Under the pieces are notes generated by a model. That model had not been told where the DNA came from. It did not search any database and worked only from the letters and a program-made list of their open reading frames with translations. A stretch of DNA of 64,000 nucleotides from Blautia sp. BIOML-A1 (GTDB taxonomy: Bacteria > Bacillota > Clostridia > Lachnospirales > Lachnospiraceae), in NCBI RefSeq assembly GCF_009883055.1, contig NZ_WWVR01000013.1, positions 1-64,000 on the forward strand, in the 5' to 3' direction. Shown here one piece after another: positions 17,179 through 25,128 of the stretch (its first letter is position 1; every line of letters starts with the position of its first letter). A program made the position numbers and the translations under genes.

Positions 17179-18032
17179 CAAAATTTATAGAAAAACCAAC
17201 AGCTATAACCCCAAACAGAGAGCTTCAGTCTGATGAATATTTTAACGAAACAGACCGCCTGATCTACTGTTCCAAATGCAATACGCCAAGGCAATGCAGG
17301 CATGAATTACAGGGAAAGGTTCTTATTCCTTCCATCCGCTGTAAATGCCAGCAGGAAATCTTTGAGCAGGAAGAAGCCCAGAGAAAACTTCATGAAAAAC
17401 AAATGGAAATAGAGCATCTTAAAACCAGCGGCTTACAGGACAAAGCACTCTATGACTACACTTTTGCCAGGGATAACGGCATCAATCCGGAAATAAAACT
17501 GGCACACAATTATGTAAGCAACTGGGAAGAGATGAGAGCAAATGCTTCCGGACTTCTCATCTGGGGTGATGTCGGTACTGGAAAATCTTTTTTTGCAGGC
17601 TGCATTGCCAATGCCCTTCTGGAAAAAGGCGTTCCTGTACTGATGACCAACTTTTCCCGAATTCTAAATACCCTTACCGGAATGCATTTTGAAGACAGAA
17701 ACCAGTTCATCAACAGCTTAAACCGCTACAGTCTTCTGATTATTGATGATCTCGGAATTGAGCGGAACTCTGACTTTGCACTGGAACAGGTATTCAATGT
17801 GATCGACAGTCGTTACCGAAGTAAAAAGCCCCTGATCATAACGACCAATCTCACTTTATCAGAGCTGAATAACGCCGCTGATATCGCACACAAACGAATT
17901 TATGACCGTATTCTGGAGAGATGTATTCCTGTCCGTATCAATAACCGGAATATTCGTCAGGACAATGCAACAGCTAATTTAAAACAGGCAAAAAGAATTC
18001 TGTTAAACAATCATGCTCCGAACCAGAACTGA
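17175..18032 (+). CDS. DnaC/IstB-like ATPase, helicase loader
   Basis: A 285-residue AAA+ protein. Cysteines near the N-terminus (CSKCNTPRQC, then CKC) suggest a small metal-binding site. A coiled segment (EQEEAQRKLHEKQMEIEHLK) precedes the ATPase core: Walker A LLIWGDVGTGKSFFAGCIA, Walker B SLLIIDDLGIERNSDFA, sensor LIITTNLTLSEL and the arginine finger region KRIYDRILERC. It would load the host replicative helicase for the element's initiator, encoded immediately upstream with ATGA overlap. Confidence 0.88.
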   Translation: MTKFIEKPTAITPNRELQSDEYFNETDRLIYCSKCNTPRQCRHELQGKVLIPSIRCKCQQEIFEQEEAQRKLHEKQMEIEHLKTSGLQDKALYDYTFARDNGINPEIKLAHNYVSNWEEMRANASGLLIWGDVGTGKSFFAGCIANALLEKGVPVLMTNFSRILNTLTGMHFEDRNQFINSLNRYSLLIIDDLGIERNSDFALEQVFNVIDSRYRSKKPLIITTNLTLSELNNAADIAHKRIYDRILERCIPVRINNRNIRQDNATANLKQAKRILLNNHAPNQN

Positions 18033-18064
18033 AGCAAAGAAGCATAACACGATAATTATTCTTC

Positions 18065-18122
18065 ACTGACAGTGGTACTACTTTCTTTCCTTATTTATCA
18101 CCAGAAACATGCCACTGTCAGT
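18065..18122. terminator. long-loop 11-bp inverted repeat after the DnaC-like gene
   Basis: ACTGACAGTGG (18065-18075) pairs with CCACTGTCAGT (18112-18122) across 36 bases. It lies 33 bases past the stop of the DnaC-like gene. There is no T-run, so it may be a processing or regulatory hairpin instead of a classical terminator. A second small hairpin (TGCCCG-GATA-CGGGCA) lies just before the next gene's ribosome-binding site. Confidence 0.4.
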
Positions 18123-18202
18123 TATCCGAAACTATAGTACCAAACCATAAGATTTTAAAACCAATACTGCCCGGATACGGGCATAAAAAGGAGGTGCCAG
18201 AT

Positions 18203-18424
18203 ATGGCAGATAAAAAAATCATGACACCGGAAGAAAAAGCACTTTTACAGGCAAGACACCGCCAAGAAGAAGCCGAAGCAAGAAATCGCAAAAAAGAACG
18301 TGATGCCAGAACACACCGATTAGTCCAGGAAGGAGCCATTTTGGAAAGTATTGTTCCCCATATTAAAGAAATGGATTTGGATTCCCTGAAACGGGAGCTG
18401 ATAATCCGGCTACGAGGAATGTAA
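18203..18424 (+). CDS. DUF3847-family small protein, 73 aa
   Basis: Starts at ATG 18203, 8 bases after AAGGAGG. A highly charged helix (EEKALLQARHRQEEAEARNR) is followed by HRLVQEGAILESIVPHIKEM. This matches DUF3847, small proteins encoded just ahead of MobA/MobL relaxases in Clostridial mobilizable elements. It probably assists the relaxase or oriT processing, but the role is unproven. The oriT lies between it and the relaxase gene. Confidence 0.7.
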   Translation: MADKKIMTPEEKALLQARHRQEEAEARNRKKERDARTHRLVQEGAILESIVPHIKEMDLDSLKRELIIRLRGM

Positions 18425-18440
18425 ACGCACAAGTTCTACT

Positions 18441-18500
18441 CCCGAAGGGCGCACTTACTCACCACCTGATAAATCAGGCAGTGGTATCCCCTTCGGGGCT
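18441..18500 (-). other. oriT: origin of transfer, RSF1010/MobQ type
   Basis: On the minus strand the sequence TAAGTGCGCCCT (18446-18457 on plus as AGGGCGCACTTA) matches the nick core of RSF1010/R1162-family origins. Immediately upstream of the nick side is an inverted repeat (CCACCTGA at 18462-18469, TCAGGcaGTGG at 18474-18484), as in those origins. A further CCCCTTCGGGG palindrome follows at 18488-18498. The relaxase gene of the matching family begins 60 bases away. Confidence 0.8.
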
Positions 18501-18561
18501 CGTGCGCTCTGCCGAGGGCTTTATCCGCTGTTGCAGGCAACATCGAAAGGAGGTGCCAGAT

Positions 18562-20271
18562 ATGGCAATTTATCATATGCAAGCCAAAGTCGTCAGCCGT
18601 GGTTCCGGTCGGTCTGCTGTTGCTGCTTCTGCTTATATGAGCTGTAGCCGCATGTACAATGATTACGATGGCGTTCAGCATGACTACACCAGAAAGCAGG
18701 GGCTGATCTATCAGGAAGTGATGCTTCCTCCAATGGCTCCATCCAAATGGATTGACCGGGAACAACTCTGGAACGCTGTGGAAGAAACCGAAAAGACCAA
18801 AGACAGCCGACTGGCAAGAGAATTTGTTGTCGCACTCCCTGTTGAGTTGGATAAAGACAGCAATATTTCTCTTCTTCAGGATTTTATTAAAAAGAATTTT
18901 GTAGATGTGGGGATGTGTGCTGATTTTGCCATTCACGATACAGATGGTCACAATCCCCATGCACACATTCTTCTTACTGTCCGACCACTAAATGAAAATG
19001 GAACATGGCAGTATAAAACCGAAAAAGAATATCTCTGTATCAAAGATGGGGAAGAAAAAGGATTTACTGCTTCTGAATTTAAAACTGCTCAGAAACAGGG
19101 ATGGGAAAAGCAATATCGCTATAAAGTTGGAAAAAAGAAAGAATATCTGACTTCCTCTGTTGCACAGGAAAAAGGATATGAACGGATTAATAAACACCCC
19201 AAGAGCAGCCGATATGGCAGACAGAATCCTATTTCCGAACAATGGAACAGTGATGAACAACTTTTCATCTGGCGGGCAAACTGGGCAGATGCCGTAAATA
19301 AAATGCTTGCACGTAATCAGATAAATGCTACCATTGATCACCGCAGCTTTGCAGATCAGGGAATCACCGAACAGCCAACTATCCATGAAGGCTACATTGC
19401 CCAGAATATGGAAAAGAAAGGCATGATAGCAGACCGCTGTGAAATCAACCGTCAGATTCGTGCGGATAACAAAATGCTCCGGGAATTGAAAGTTCAGGTA
19501 GCAAAACTGGCGGAAGCTGTAGAAAAGTCTATTCCGATAATTGCAGAAACATTGGAAGCAATCCGCAATCATATGATCTTTACACAGTACCATTTACTTC
19601 ACAATGAAATGCAAAAAGAAGTAATTCATGACTGGATGAATCATTTTAATCCCATACTGAATAAATATAATGCTGTTAAGAAGAAACTTAAAGCGAAAGT
19701 TGTGGAGCGAAAAGGACTGAATGTGCAAAAGGATAAAACCAGTATTCTGAATCCCATCCAGCATATAAAATTGAATCAGCAGCTTACCACTGTTACCGAA
19801 GAAATCGAAGAACTGAAATCACGGAAAGAGCAGCTAATCTTCCAGGCACAATGCTCTACCGATAAAGATATGATGAATCTATCCAAGAAATACGACCAGA
19901 TGAATAAAAATCTGGATGTCCTGGATTCTCAGGACACCTCGCTCAAAAAACTGCTTGAAAAAGATGCCGCCGCTTTCCGGGAAGAAAAATTTTGTCCTGA
20001 ACCAGAACAATACACAGAATTGCTGGATACCAGGATCCAGATACGTCCTGATTTTCGGGATAAGCTGATTGAACAACTCAAAGGTACTTTCGGTAAATAT
20101 TACGACTATCACCGTCGTGATATTGCAGCCAATGAGGTGGATTATCTCAATGTGGAAGATCCTGATGTCTTCTCTCATCGTGCATGGGAACTTAAATATC
20201 AGAGAGAACAGAAAATGCGGCGAAATCAGCCTGCAAGAGCTAAGAAAAGGTCATATGATATGGAATTATAA
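18562..20271 (+). CDS. MobA/MobL-family relaxase
   Basis: A 569-residue relaxase starting at ATG 18562 after AAAGGAGGTGCCAGAT. The N-terminal MobQ domain begins MAIYHMQAKVVSRGSGRSAV, has ASAYMSCSRMYNDYDG with the Tyr expected near the active site, and the metal-binding histidines in GHNPHAHILLTVRPL. The C-terminal half is a long helical region (about 300-540) without primase motifs. It would nick at the adjacent oriT and carry the strand through a helper conjugation channel, since no such channel is encoded here. A terminator follows. Confidence 0.93.
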   Translation: MAIYHMQAKVVSRGSGRSAVAASAYMSCSRMYNDYDGVQHDYTRKQGLIYQEVMLPPMAPSKWIDREQLWNAVEETEKTKDSRLAREFVVALPVELDKDSNISLLQDFIKKNFVDVGMCADFAIHDTDGHNPHAHILLTVRPLNENGTWQYKTEKEYLCIKDGEEKGFTASEFKTAQKQGWEKQYRYKVGKKKEYLTSSVAQEKGYERINKHPKSSRYGRQNPISEQWNSDEQLFIWRANWADAVNKMLARNQINATIDHRSFADQGITEQPTIHEGYIAQNMEKKGMIADRCEINRQIRADNKMLRELKVQVAKLAEAVEKSIPIIAETLEAIRNHMIFTQYHLLHNEMQKEVIHDWMNHFNPILNKYNAVKKKLKAKVVERKGLNVQKDKTSILNPIQHIKLNQQLTTVTEEIEELKSRKEQLIFQAQCSTDKDMMNLSKKYDQMNKNLDVLDSQDTSLKKLLEKDAAAFREEKFCPEPEQYTELLDTRIQIRPDFRDKLIEQLKGTFGKYYDYHRRDIAANEVDYLNVEDPDVFSHRAWELKYQREQKMRRNQPARAKKRSYDMEL

Positions 20272-20317
20272 TCATCATCGAGTAGATAATATGCTCTTAC
20301 AACTCTCTTGTTTAAAA

Positions 20318-20346
20318 GGCGTATGGATTTAAAAGTTCCATACGCC
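20318..20346. terminator. terminator between relaxase and caspase genes
   Basis: GGCGTATGGA (20318-20327) and TCCATACGCC (20337-20346) form a perfect 10-bp stem with a 9-base loop. It stands between two convergent genes and probably serves both. Confidence 0.6.
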
Positions 20347-20402
20347 CAATTCACTTTAACCAGTTACAATCTGCCATGTTTTCTTGTATAAAACCACATT
20401 CA

Positions 20403-21869
20403 TTATAATGCTGAGATTCTTTGTTGCATATCAATAACTTGAACTTTACTATTTTTAAGAACTAATCCATACGAAAAATGAATCGTATTTCCTCCCACTG
20501 GTTCAAATTTAACATATTGTCCACATATATTTCTATTACGTTCACCAAATATTTTCTTTATCTTTTCTGGCAATACACTATATATCGGACATGACACATC
20601 TATAGTATAAAATCCATTTTTCATAGGATTACCTCTGTCACTAAACCATTCACTTATTGAAATTCTATTACCTGCTACAGATTTACATTGAGCTGTATAT
20701 TCTTTGCCACGTAATGTAAACATTAATGGGGTTTCCTCTGGAATATTAGAAGATACTTGAAATCTTATCTTTCCATCATTCATTTTCCAGCTCAATGAAG
20801 CTTCAATCTTCAATTCCTTTCCATTAATAGGTTGTTTAGGTTCTAATTCCTCGGGCAATGGCAATAAATCTCCCATCTCAACGTAATGATTTTTATAATA
20901 CCATCTACCATATTTCTGTATAAATCCCCATGATGACAAATAATTGCTGTTTAACTGATCTATAGTAGCATCCGAAAACTGAAATCCTCTTTTTGAATAA
21001 TCTACTCTTGAATATGCACGTAAAATTTTAATAATTGGTATATGATATTTATTATAGGCATCTATATATGGCAAACATTCAATATCATAAATATTATCCG
21101 AAGCATTCTCATAAGATTTTCGACGAGCACATATGAATTCATATATTTTCTCATCAGTAACCTGTTCATTGACTGGTTGTGGCGTAACAGAAAAATAAAA
21201 GTCTCCCACTAACGAAGAATATTCCCATGAAAGCTGTTCTTCTCCGTATTGGCTAATTGATATTTCTGACACTTTATTTCTAACAAATTTAAACATTTCT
21301 TCAATTTTCAAATTTGGAATAAGCATAGCATCTTTTAAAACTTGTGTATATAATCCATTACTACATTGTCCATCAAATGCACTACAGTCAGCGCTTGTAG
21401 AATAAGCAATCATAGTACCTTTAGGTGGATTATTAAATGGCGCAAAGCCTGTTAAAAATCCCCTCCCCATAGCAAAAGGATTATCTCGACATGCATCCAA
21501 TATACATATTAATGTTTTTCCCTTATATGAAGATGCACCTTCTAACAGCGAATTTAAACAATAACAAGAGACCATTGTCTTGCTTTTATCACTTAACTTT
21601 AAATCAATAGGAACGATAAAATTTTTACCGTCGATTTGCATACCATGCCCTGCATAAAAAAATACCCCTACAGCATATTCATCTAATGCCTGTAAAAAAT
21701 CATTAACAGATTTTTGAATATCTATTAAATTTGCATCCATTATTTTTGTAACATCAAAATTTAATTTATTCAAAATACTAGCAATATCGTCAGCATCATT
21801 CTTAGGATTATTCAATTTCCCTACATTTGAATAATCAGAATTACCGATTACTAATGCAATTCTATCCAT
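20403..21869 (-). CDS. caspase-family (peptidase C14) protein
   Basis: A 488-residue protein starting at ATG 21869 after GAGGTGAGAATA. The first 240 residues are a caspase-like domain: RIALVIGNSDYSNVGKLNNP, the catalytic His75 in VFFYAGHGM, the catalytic Cys127 in ILDACRDNPF, and GTMIAYSTSADCSAFDGQ. The C-terminal half (about 245-488) has a helical stretch and then a beta-rich end that I do not recognise. The gene is distinctly more AT-rich than its neighbours, so it may be a recent addition to the element. Bacterial caspase-like proteases often act in abortive infection or as effectors of NTPase sensors. A link to the STAND gene on the same element is only a suggestion. Confidence 0.88.
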   Translation of the reverse strand: MDRIALVIGNSDYSNVGKLNNPKNDADDIASILNKLNFDVTKIMDANLIDIQKSVNDFLQALDEYAVGVFFYAGHGMQIDGKNFIVPIDLKLSDKSKTMVSCYCLNSLLEGASSYKGKTLICILDACRDNPFAMGRGFLTGFAPFNNPPKGTMIAYSTSADCSAFDGQCSNGLYTQVLKDAMLIPNLKIEEMFKFVRNKVSEISISQYGEEQLSWEYSSLVGDFYFSVTPQPVNEQVTDEKIYEFICARRKSYENASDNIYDIECLPYIDAYNKYHIPIIKILRAYSRVDYSKRGFQFSDATIDQLNSNYLSSWGFIQKYGRWYYKNHYVEMGDLLPLPEELEPKQPINGKELKIEASLSWKMNDGKIRFQVSSNIPEETPLMFTLRGKEYTAQCKSVAGNRISISEWFSDRGNPMKNGFYTIDVSCPIYSVLPEKIKKIFGERNRNICGQYVKFEPVGGNTIHFSYGLVLKNSKVQVIDMQQRISAL

Positions 21870-22008
21870 TATTCTCACCTCTGAAATTATCTTACGTTTT
21901 ATTTCATAATTAAAAATTTTAAATTCATTTCTTAATATAAATTTTAATCTGTTATTTTGATCATACCACCTTCTTAGCCCATTTTATATAAACTCTTACA
22001 AACACTGA

Positions 22009-22028
22009 AAAGCTCCCGAAGGAGCTTT
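22009..22028 (-). terminator. terminator of tnpV
   Basis: AAAGCTCC-CGAA-GGAGCTTT, an 8-bp stem with a tetraloop, 8 bases after the tnpV stop. Between here and the caspase start the sequence is AT-rich with no gene seen. Confidence 0.6.
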
Positions 22029-22035
22029 CCACGCT

Positions 22036-22407
22036 TTAAATATACACTAATTCTTTCAACACAATCTCTTCTGCAGCATTCCGGGCATTATTTACCGCTC
22101 TAACCCATTCCATCTGGTCACGAGCTTTCAATTCTTCCGTAATGCCCTGCTTCTCCATCATCTGACTCACCAGAATATCCATTCTCTCCTGTGCTTCATC
22201 GTCCACAGTATTCAGATGTTCTGTCAGTCTGTCTTCCAGCATATACAGTGAATACATTGCCGGACGATGCTCTTTCAGATATGTTTTCCGCATCATTCCA
22301 TATTTCCCATAATGCGGTTCTTCATCTGTACTGACAAGATTCGAATAGTAAATTCCGTCTGCGCCAAGTGTGTAGGTTCCACCCATTTTTTCAAATGTGC
22401 TTTTCAT
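22036..22407 (-). CDS. tnpV: TnpV-family transposon-encoded protein
   Basis: A 123-residue protein starting at ATG 22407 after AAGGAGGAATAACAC. The pattern YGKYGMMRKTYLKEHRPAMY with the helical continuation is the signature of TnpV, first named in Tn4451-type elements and common beside serine recombinases in Clostridia. Its function has not been defined to my knowledge. It lies 31 bases downstream of the altered 3' end of rlmD and so marks the right end of the element. Confidence 0.8.
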   Translation of the reverse strand: MKSTFEKMGGTYTLGADGIYYSNLVSTDEEPHYGKYGMMRKTYLKEHRPAMYSLYMLEDRLTEHLNTVDDEAQERMDILVSQMMEKQGITEELKARDQMEWVRAVNNARNAAEEIVLKELVYI

Positions 22408-22438
22408 GTGTTATTCCTCCTTGAAATCAGCGATGTCC

Positions 22439-24076
22439 TTAAATCATCGCAAAATATTTCAGGGCAGCCTTGATAGCATCTTCTTTCTCTTTCGGGCATT
22501 GTGGAACTCTTGCATTTTCTGATTTTGGAAGATTATAGTTTTCTCCCACTTCAATTCCACATTTGCGTTTTACCTGAGAAATATATAAACTTGAAACCTT
22601 CAAGCCAAATTCTTTCAGCACATAATCTTTGATTTCCTGATAGGTTGCTTTCAACTCGGCACTGGTGGCATCCAGCTCGTCCAGGTCTAAGTCGATCTCT
22701 ATCGTGTCATCTGGTTTTTGTTGGGACAAAAGAACAACCGTCTCCACATGCACCGTCTGTGGGAACTGATCCACTCCGCAGACCTTCTTCAGTTCATATC
22801 CATTATCACACAAGAATCGCAAATCTCTGGCGAGTGTCGCACTGTCACAGCTCACATAGACAACTCTCTTCGGCTGCATTTTGAGGATGGTTTTAAGCAG
22901 CATTTCATCGCAGCCCTTTCGCGGGGGATCGACTACGATCACATCTGCATAGACGCCGTTTTTCTCATATTCTCTTGGCAGAACCTCTTCGGCTTTTCCG
23001 ACAAAGAATTCTACATTTTCGATATTATTGATCTTGGCATTTCGCTTCGCATCTTCGATTGCCGCAGGAACGATTTCCACACCACGGACAAATCTGGCTT
23101 TCTGTGCCAGAAAGAGTGAGATTGTTCCAATACCGCAGTACAGATCCCAAACAGTTTCTTCTCCATGAAGATCCGCATATTCCAGAGCTTTGGAATACAG
23201 TTTCCAAGTCTGTTTCGGATTTACCTGGAAGAAGGAAAGCGGCGAGATTTCATAGGAAATGTCTCCGATCTTATCTGTGATAAATTCCTGTCCCCAGATG
23301 GTCTTAACTTTTTCACCAAGAATCACGTTATTTCGTTTCTTGTTAATATTCAGAGAGATACTCGTCATTCCCGGAATTTCACAAAGCTTCTCGATCAGTT
23401 CCTTCTGATGCGGAAGTTCCTGGCCATTAATGATCAGACAGACCATGAGTTCACCGGTAAAAAATCCATAACGAACAAAAATATGACGCACCAGTCCCTT
23501 GCCTGTCATCTCATCATAAGGTGCAATATTATATTTCTCCATATGAGCAATCACGCGATCCAGCACATCTTTATTCTGTGGAATTCCCAGAGTGCAATCA
23601 CGATTCTCAATAATCGCATGCGTACGACCGGCATAAAATCCTGTGATAATCCTGCCTTCTTTATTCCGTCCAACTGGAAACTGTGCCTTATTTCTATAAT
23701 GATATGGTTCATCCATACCGATCAGCGGCTCCATAGGAAGGTCATGAAATCCACCGATCCGCTCCAGATGACCCCGAAGTTTCTTTTCTTTAAACACTTT
23801 CTGTTCTTCATAAGAAACTGCCTGAAGCTGACATCCGCCACACTGACGGGCAGATGGACACACTGGTTCTACCCGATATGGTGAAGGTTTAAGGATTTCC
23901 ATCAGCCTGCCATATCCATAGTTCTTCTTTGCCTTCATGATCTTTGCTTTAACAGTATCTCCAATAACTGCATCCTTTACAAAAACAGTGAAGCCATCAG
24001 CTTTGCCAATGCCTTCACCATCTGTTCCGCAGTCCACAATTTCTAACGTAACAATGTCATTTTTACGATATTCCAT
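22439..24076 (-). CDS. rlmD: 23S rRNA (uracil-C5)-methyltransferase, RlmD/RumA family
   Basis: A 545-residue enzyme that methylates U1939-type positions of 23S rRNA using SAM. Order: N-terminal TRAM domain (DIVTLEIVDCGTDGEGIGKA), iron-sulfur cysteines CPSARQCGGC, SAM site WDLYCGIGTISLFLA, VVDPPRKGCDE, and the catalytic Cys in VVYVSCDSATLARDL. Family members usually stop soon after HVETVVLLS. Here a further ~95 residues follow (KATYQEIKDYVLKEFG, KVSSLYISQVKRKCG), a tail I associate with integrated elements. ATG 24076 is preferred; a TTG at 24085 overlapping the upstream stop is possible. It is co-transcribed with the YhaM-like gene. Confidence 0.88.
   Translation of the reverse strand: MEYRKNDIVTLEIVDCGTDGEGIGKADGFTVFVKDAVIGDTVKAKIMKAKKNYGYGRLMEILKPSPYRVEPVCPSARQCGGCQLQAVSYEEQKVFKEKKLRGHLERIGGFHDLPMEPLIGMDEPYHYRNKAQFPVGRNKEGRIITGFYAGRTHAIIENRDCTLGIPQNKDVLDRVIAHMEKYNIAPYDEMTGKGLVRHIFVRYGFFTGELMVCLIINGQELPHQKELIEKLCEIPGMTSISLNINKKRNNVILGEKVKTIWGQEFITDKIGDISYEISPLSFFQVNPKQTWKLYSKALEYADLHGEETVWDLYCGIGTISLFLAQKARFVRGVEIVPAAIEDAKRNAKINNIENVEFFVGKAEEVLPREYEKNGVYADVIVVDPPRKGCDEMLLKTILKMQPKRVVYVSCDSATLARDLRFLCDNGYELKKVCGVDQFPQTVHVETVVLLSQQKPDDTIEIDLDLDELDATSAELKATYQEIKDYVLKEFGLKVSSLYISQVKRKCGIEVGENYNLPKSENARVPQCPKEKEDAIKAALKYFAMI
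22708..22718. other. candidate right attachment core inside rlmD
   Basis: Second copy of CATCTGGTTTT, in the codons for K-P-D of RlmD (VLLSQQKPDD). Everything in rlmD to the left of this (about 92 codons) would be supplied by the element. Confidence 0.45.
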
Positions 24077-24081
24077 GAGGA

Positions 24082-25029
24082 TCAAACGTCTCCTGTTCTT
24101 CTCAGATTTGATTCAAAAAGCCTGTTATATCCAAGCCATTCCTTCTTGCCTTTATCTGCTGCAAAAATCTCTGTCAGTGTTTCCATACGGGCATCCGTAT
24201 TGTCTGCAAGATTTAACGCCACAGCCTCTGCCAGTGCCGGTTTCTTTGGTGAACCATATTCCAGTTCTCCGTGATGTGCCAGAATGCAGTGTACAAGCTG
24301 ATTCTCCAGTGTTTCCGGAAAATCCGGGATTTCTTTTGCCAGATCATGGATCATCTGTGCACCGATAATGATATGTCCCAGAAGCTGCCCTTCATCTGTA
24401 TAATCATTCAATGGGAAAGAGGAAAGTTCCTTTGTTTTGCCCACATCATGAAGAAGTGCTGCTGTGATCAGAAGATCTCTCTTAAGAAGCGGATAAGCAT
24501 TTGCCATATAATCACAAAGCTTTGTAACACTTAAAGTATGCTCCATCAGCCCTCCGATAAAACCATGATGAACGGTTTTTGCCGCTGAATGTTCCTGGAA
24601 GGATTTCAAAAATTCCTTATCTTCTACAAAAAGTTTATTCAGAAGAGCGGACAGATACTCATTCTTTACTGTCTTAATAATTCCAAGCAGCTGACCATAC
24701 ATATCATCTGTGCTGTTTTCACTCACCGGAAGATAATCTGCCGGATCATATTCTCCCTCTCCTGCTTTGCGGACTCTCTTGATATTCAGCTGCATTGCTC
24801 CCGCAAAGGTTGTCACATCTCCGACAACATCAATATAATCCAACGCATCAAAATCATCAATTCCCAGGGAATTGGGATCCCATATCTTGCCATCCAGAAC
24901 GCCTGTCTTATCCTGAAGGATCACGTTCTCATATGGTTTACCATTCTTTGTTGTTGCTGCCTGTTTCTGTTTACAGAGATAGATTCCACTGAGTCTGTCT
25001 CCTTCATGTAATTCATTAATAAATCGCAT
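24082..25029 (-). CDS. yhaM: YhaM-like 3'-5' exoribonuclease
   Basis: A 315-residue protein with an N-terminal OB-fold nucleic-acid binding domain (LSGIYLCKQKQAATTKNGKP, DKTGVLDGKIWDPNS) and an HD-type phosphohydrolase domain. The HD metal ligands are visible: VHHGFIGGLMEHTLSV, ITAALLHDVGKTKEL, LLGHIIIGAQMI and CILAHHGELEYGSPK. This is the YhaM/CBF1 arrangement; YhaM trims mRNA and single-stranded DNA from the 3' end. Length matches the family. It lies directly upstream of rlmD with essentially no gap. Confidence 0.9.
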   Translation of the reverse strand: MRFINELHEGDRLSGIYLCKQKQAATTKNGKPYENVILQDKTGVLDGKIWDPNSLGIDDFDALDYIDVVGDVTTFAGAMQLNIKRVRKAGEGEYDPADYLPVSENSTDDMYGQLLGIIKTVKNEYLSALLNKLFVEDKEFLKSFQEHSAAKTVHHGFIGGLMEHTLSVTKLCDYMANAYPLLKRDLLITAALLHDVGKTKELSSFPLNDYTDEGQLLGHIIIGAQMIHDLAKEIPDFPETLENQLVHCILAHHGELEYGSPKKPALAEAVALNLADNTDARMETLTEIFAADKGKKEWLGYNRLFESNLRRTGDV

Positions 25030-25128
25030 GTTACTCTTGCCTTTCTGTTTTCCTTTATTTTAACTGTCCTGTATCTTCTATGTCTCAGTCCACTTTCACA
25101 AATGTCACCGTATCCTTCCGGACACATT

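Larger units (their letters stand above)
4829..22718. mobile_element. mobilizable integrated element in the 3' end of rlmD
   Basis: Gene content is that of an integrative mobilizable element: a large serine recombinase at one end, RepA/DnaC-like replication genes, ParM/ParR-like partition genes, an oriT and MobA/MobL relaxase, and TnpV at the other end. No conjugation channel genes are seen. Boundaries are placed at an 11-bp match (CATCTGGTTTT) at 4829-4839 and 22708-22718, inside a ~51-bp stretch where the recombinase 3' end and rlmD are about 70% identical in the same frame. Size would be about 17.9 kb. The boundary model is inference; the element itself is well supported. Confidence 0.7.

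Noticed and set aside
18461..18485. Inverted repeat near 18470 as a transcription terminator of the DUF3847 gene
   Set aside because: It lacks a T-run and sits next to the oriT nick core exactly as in MobQ origins, so it is better read as part of oriT.
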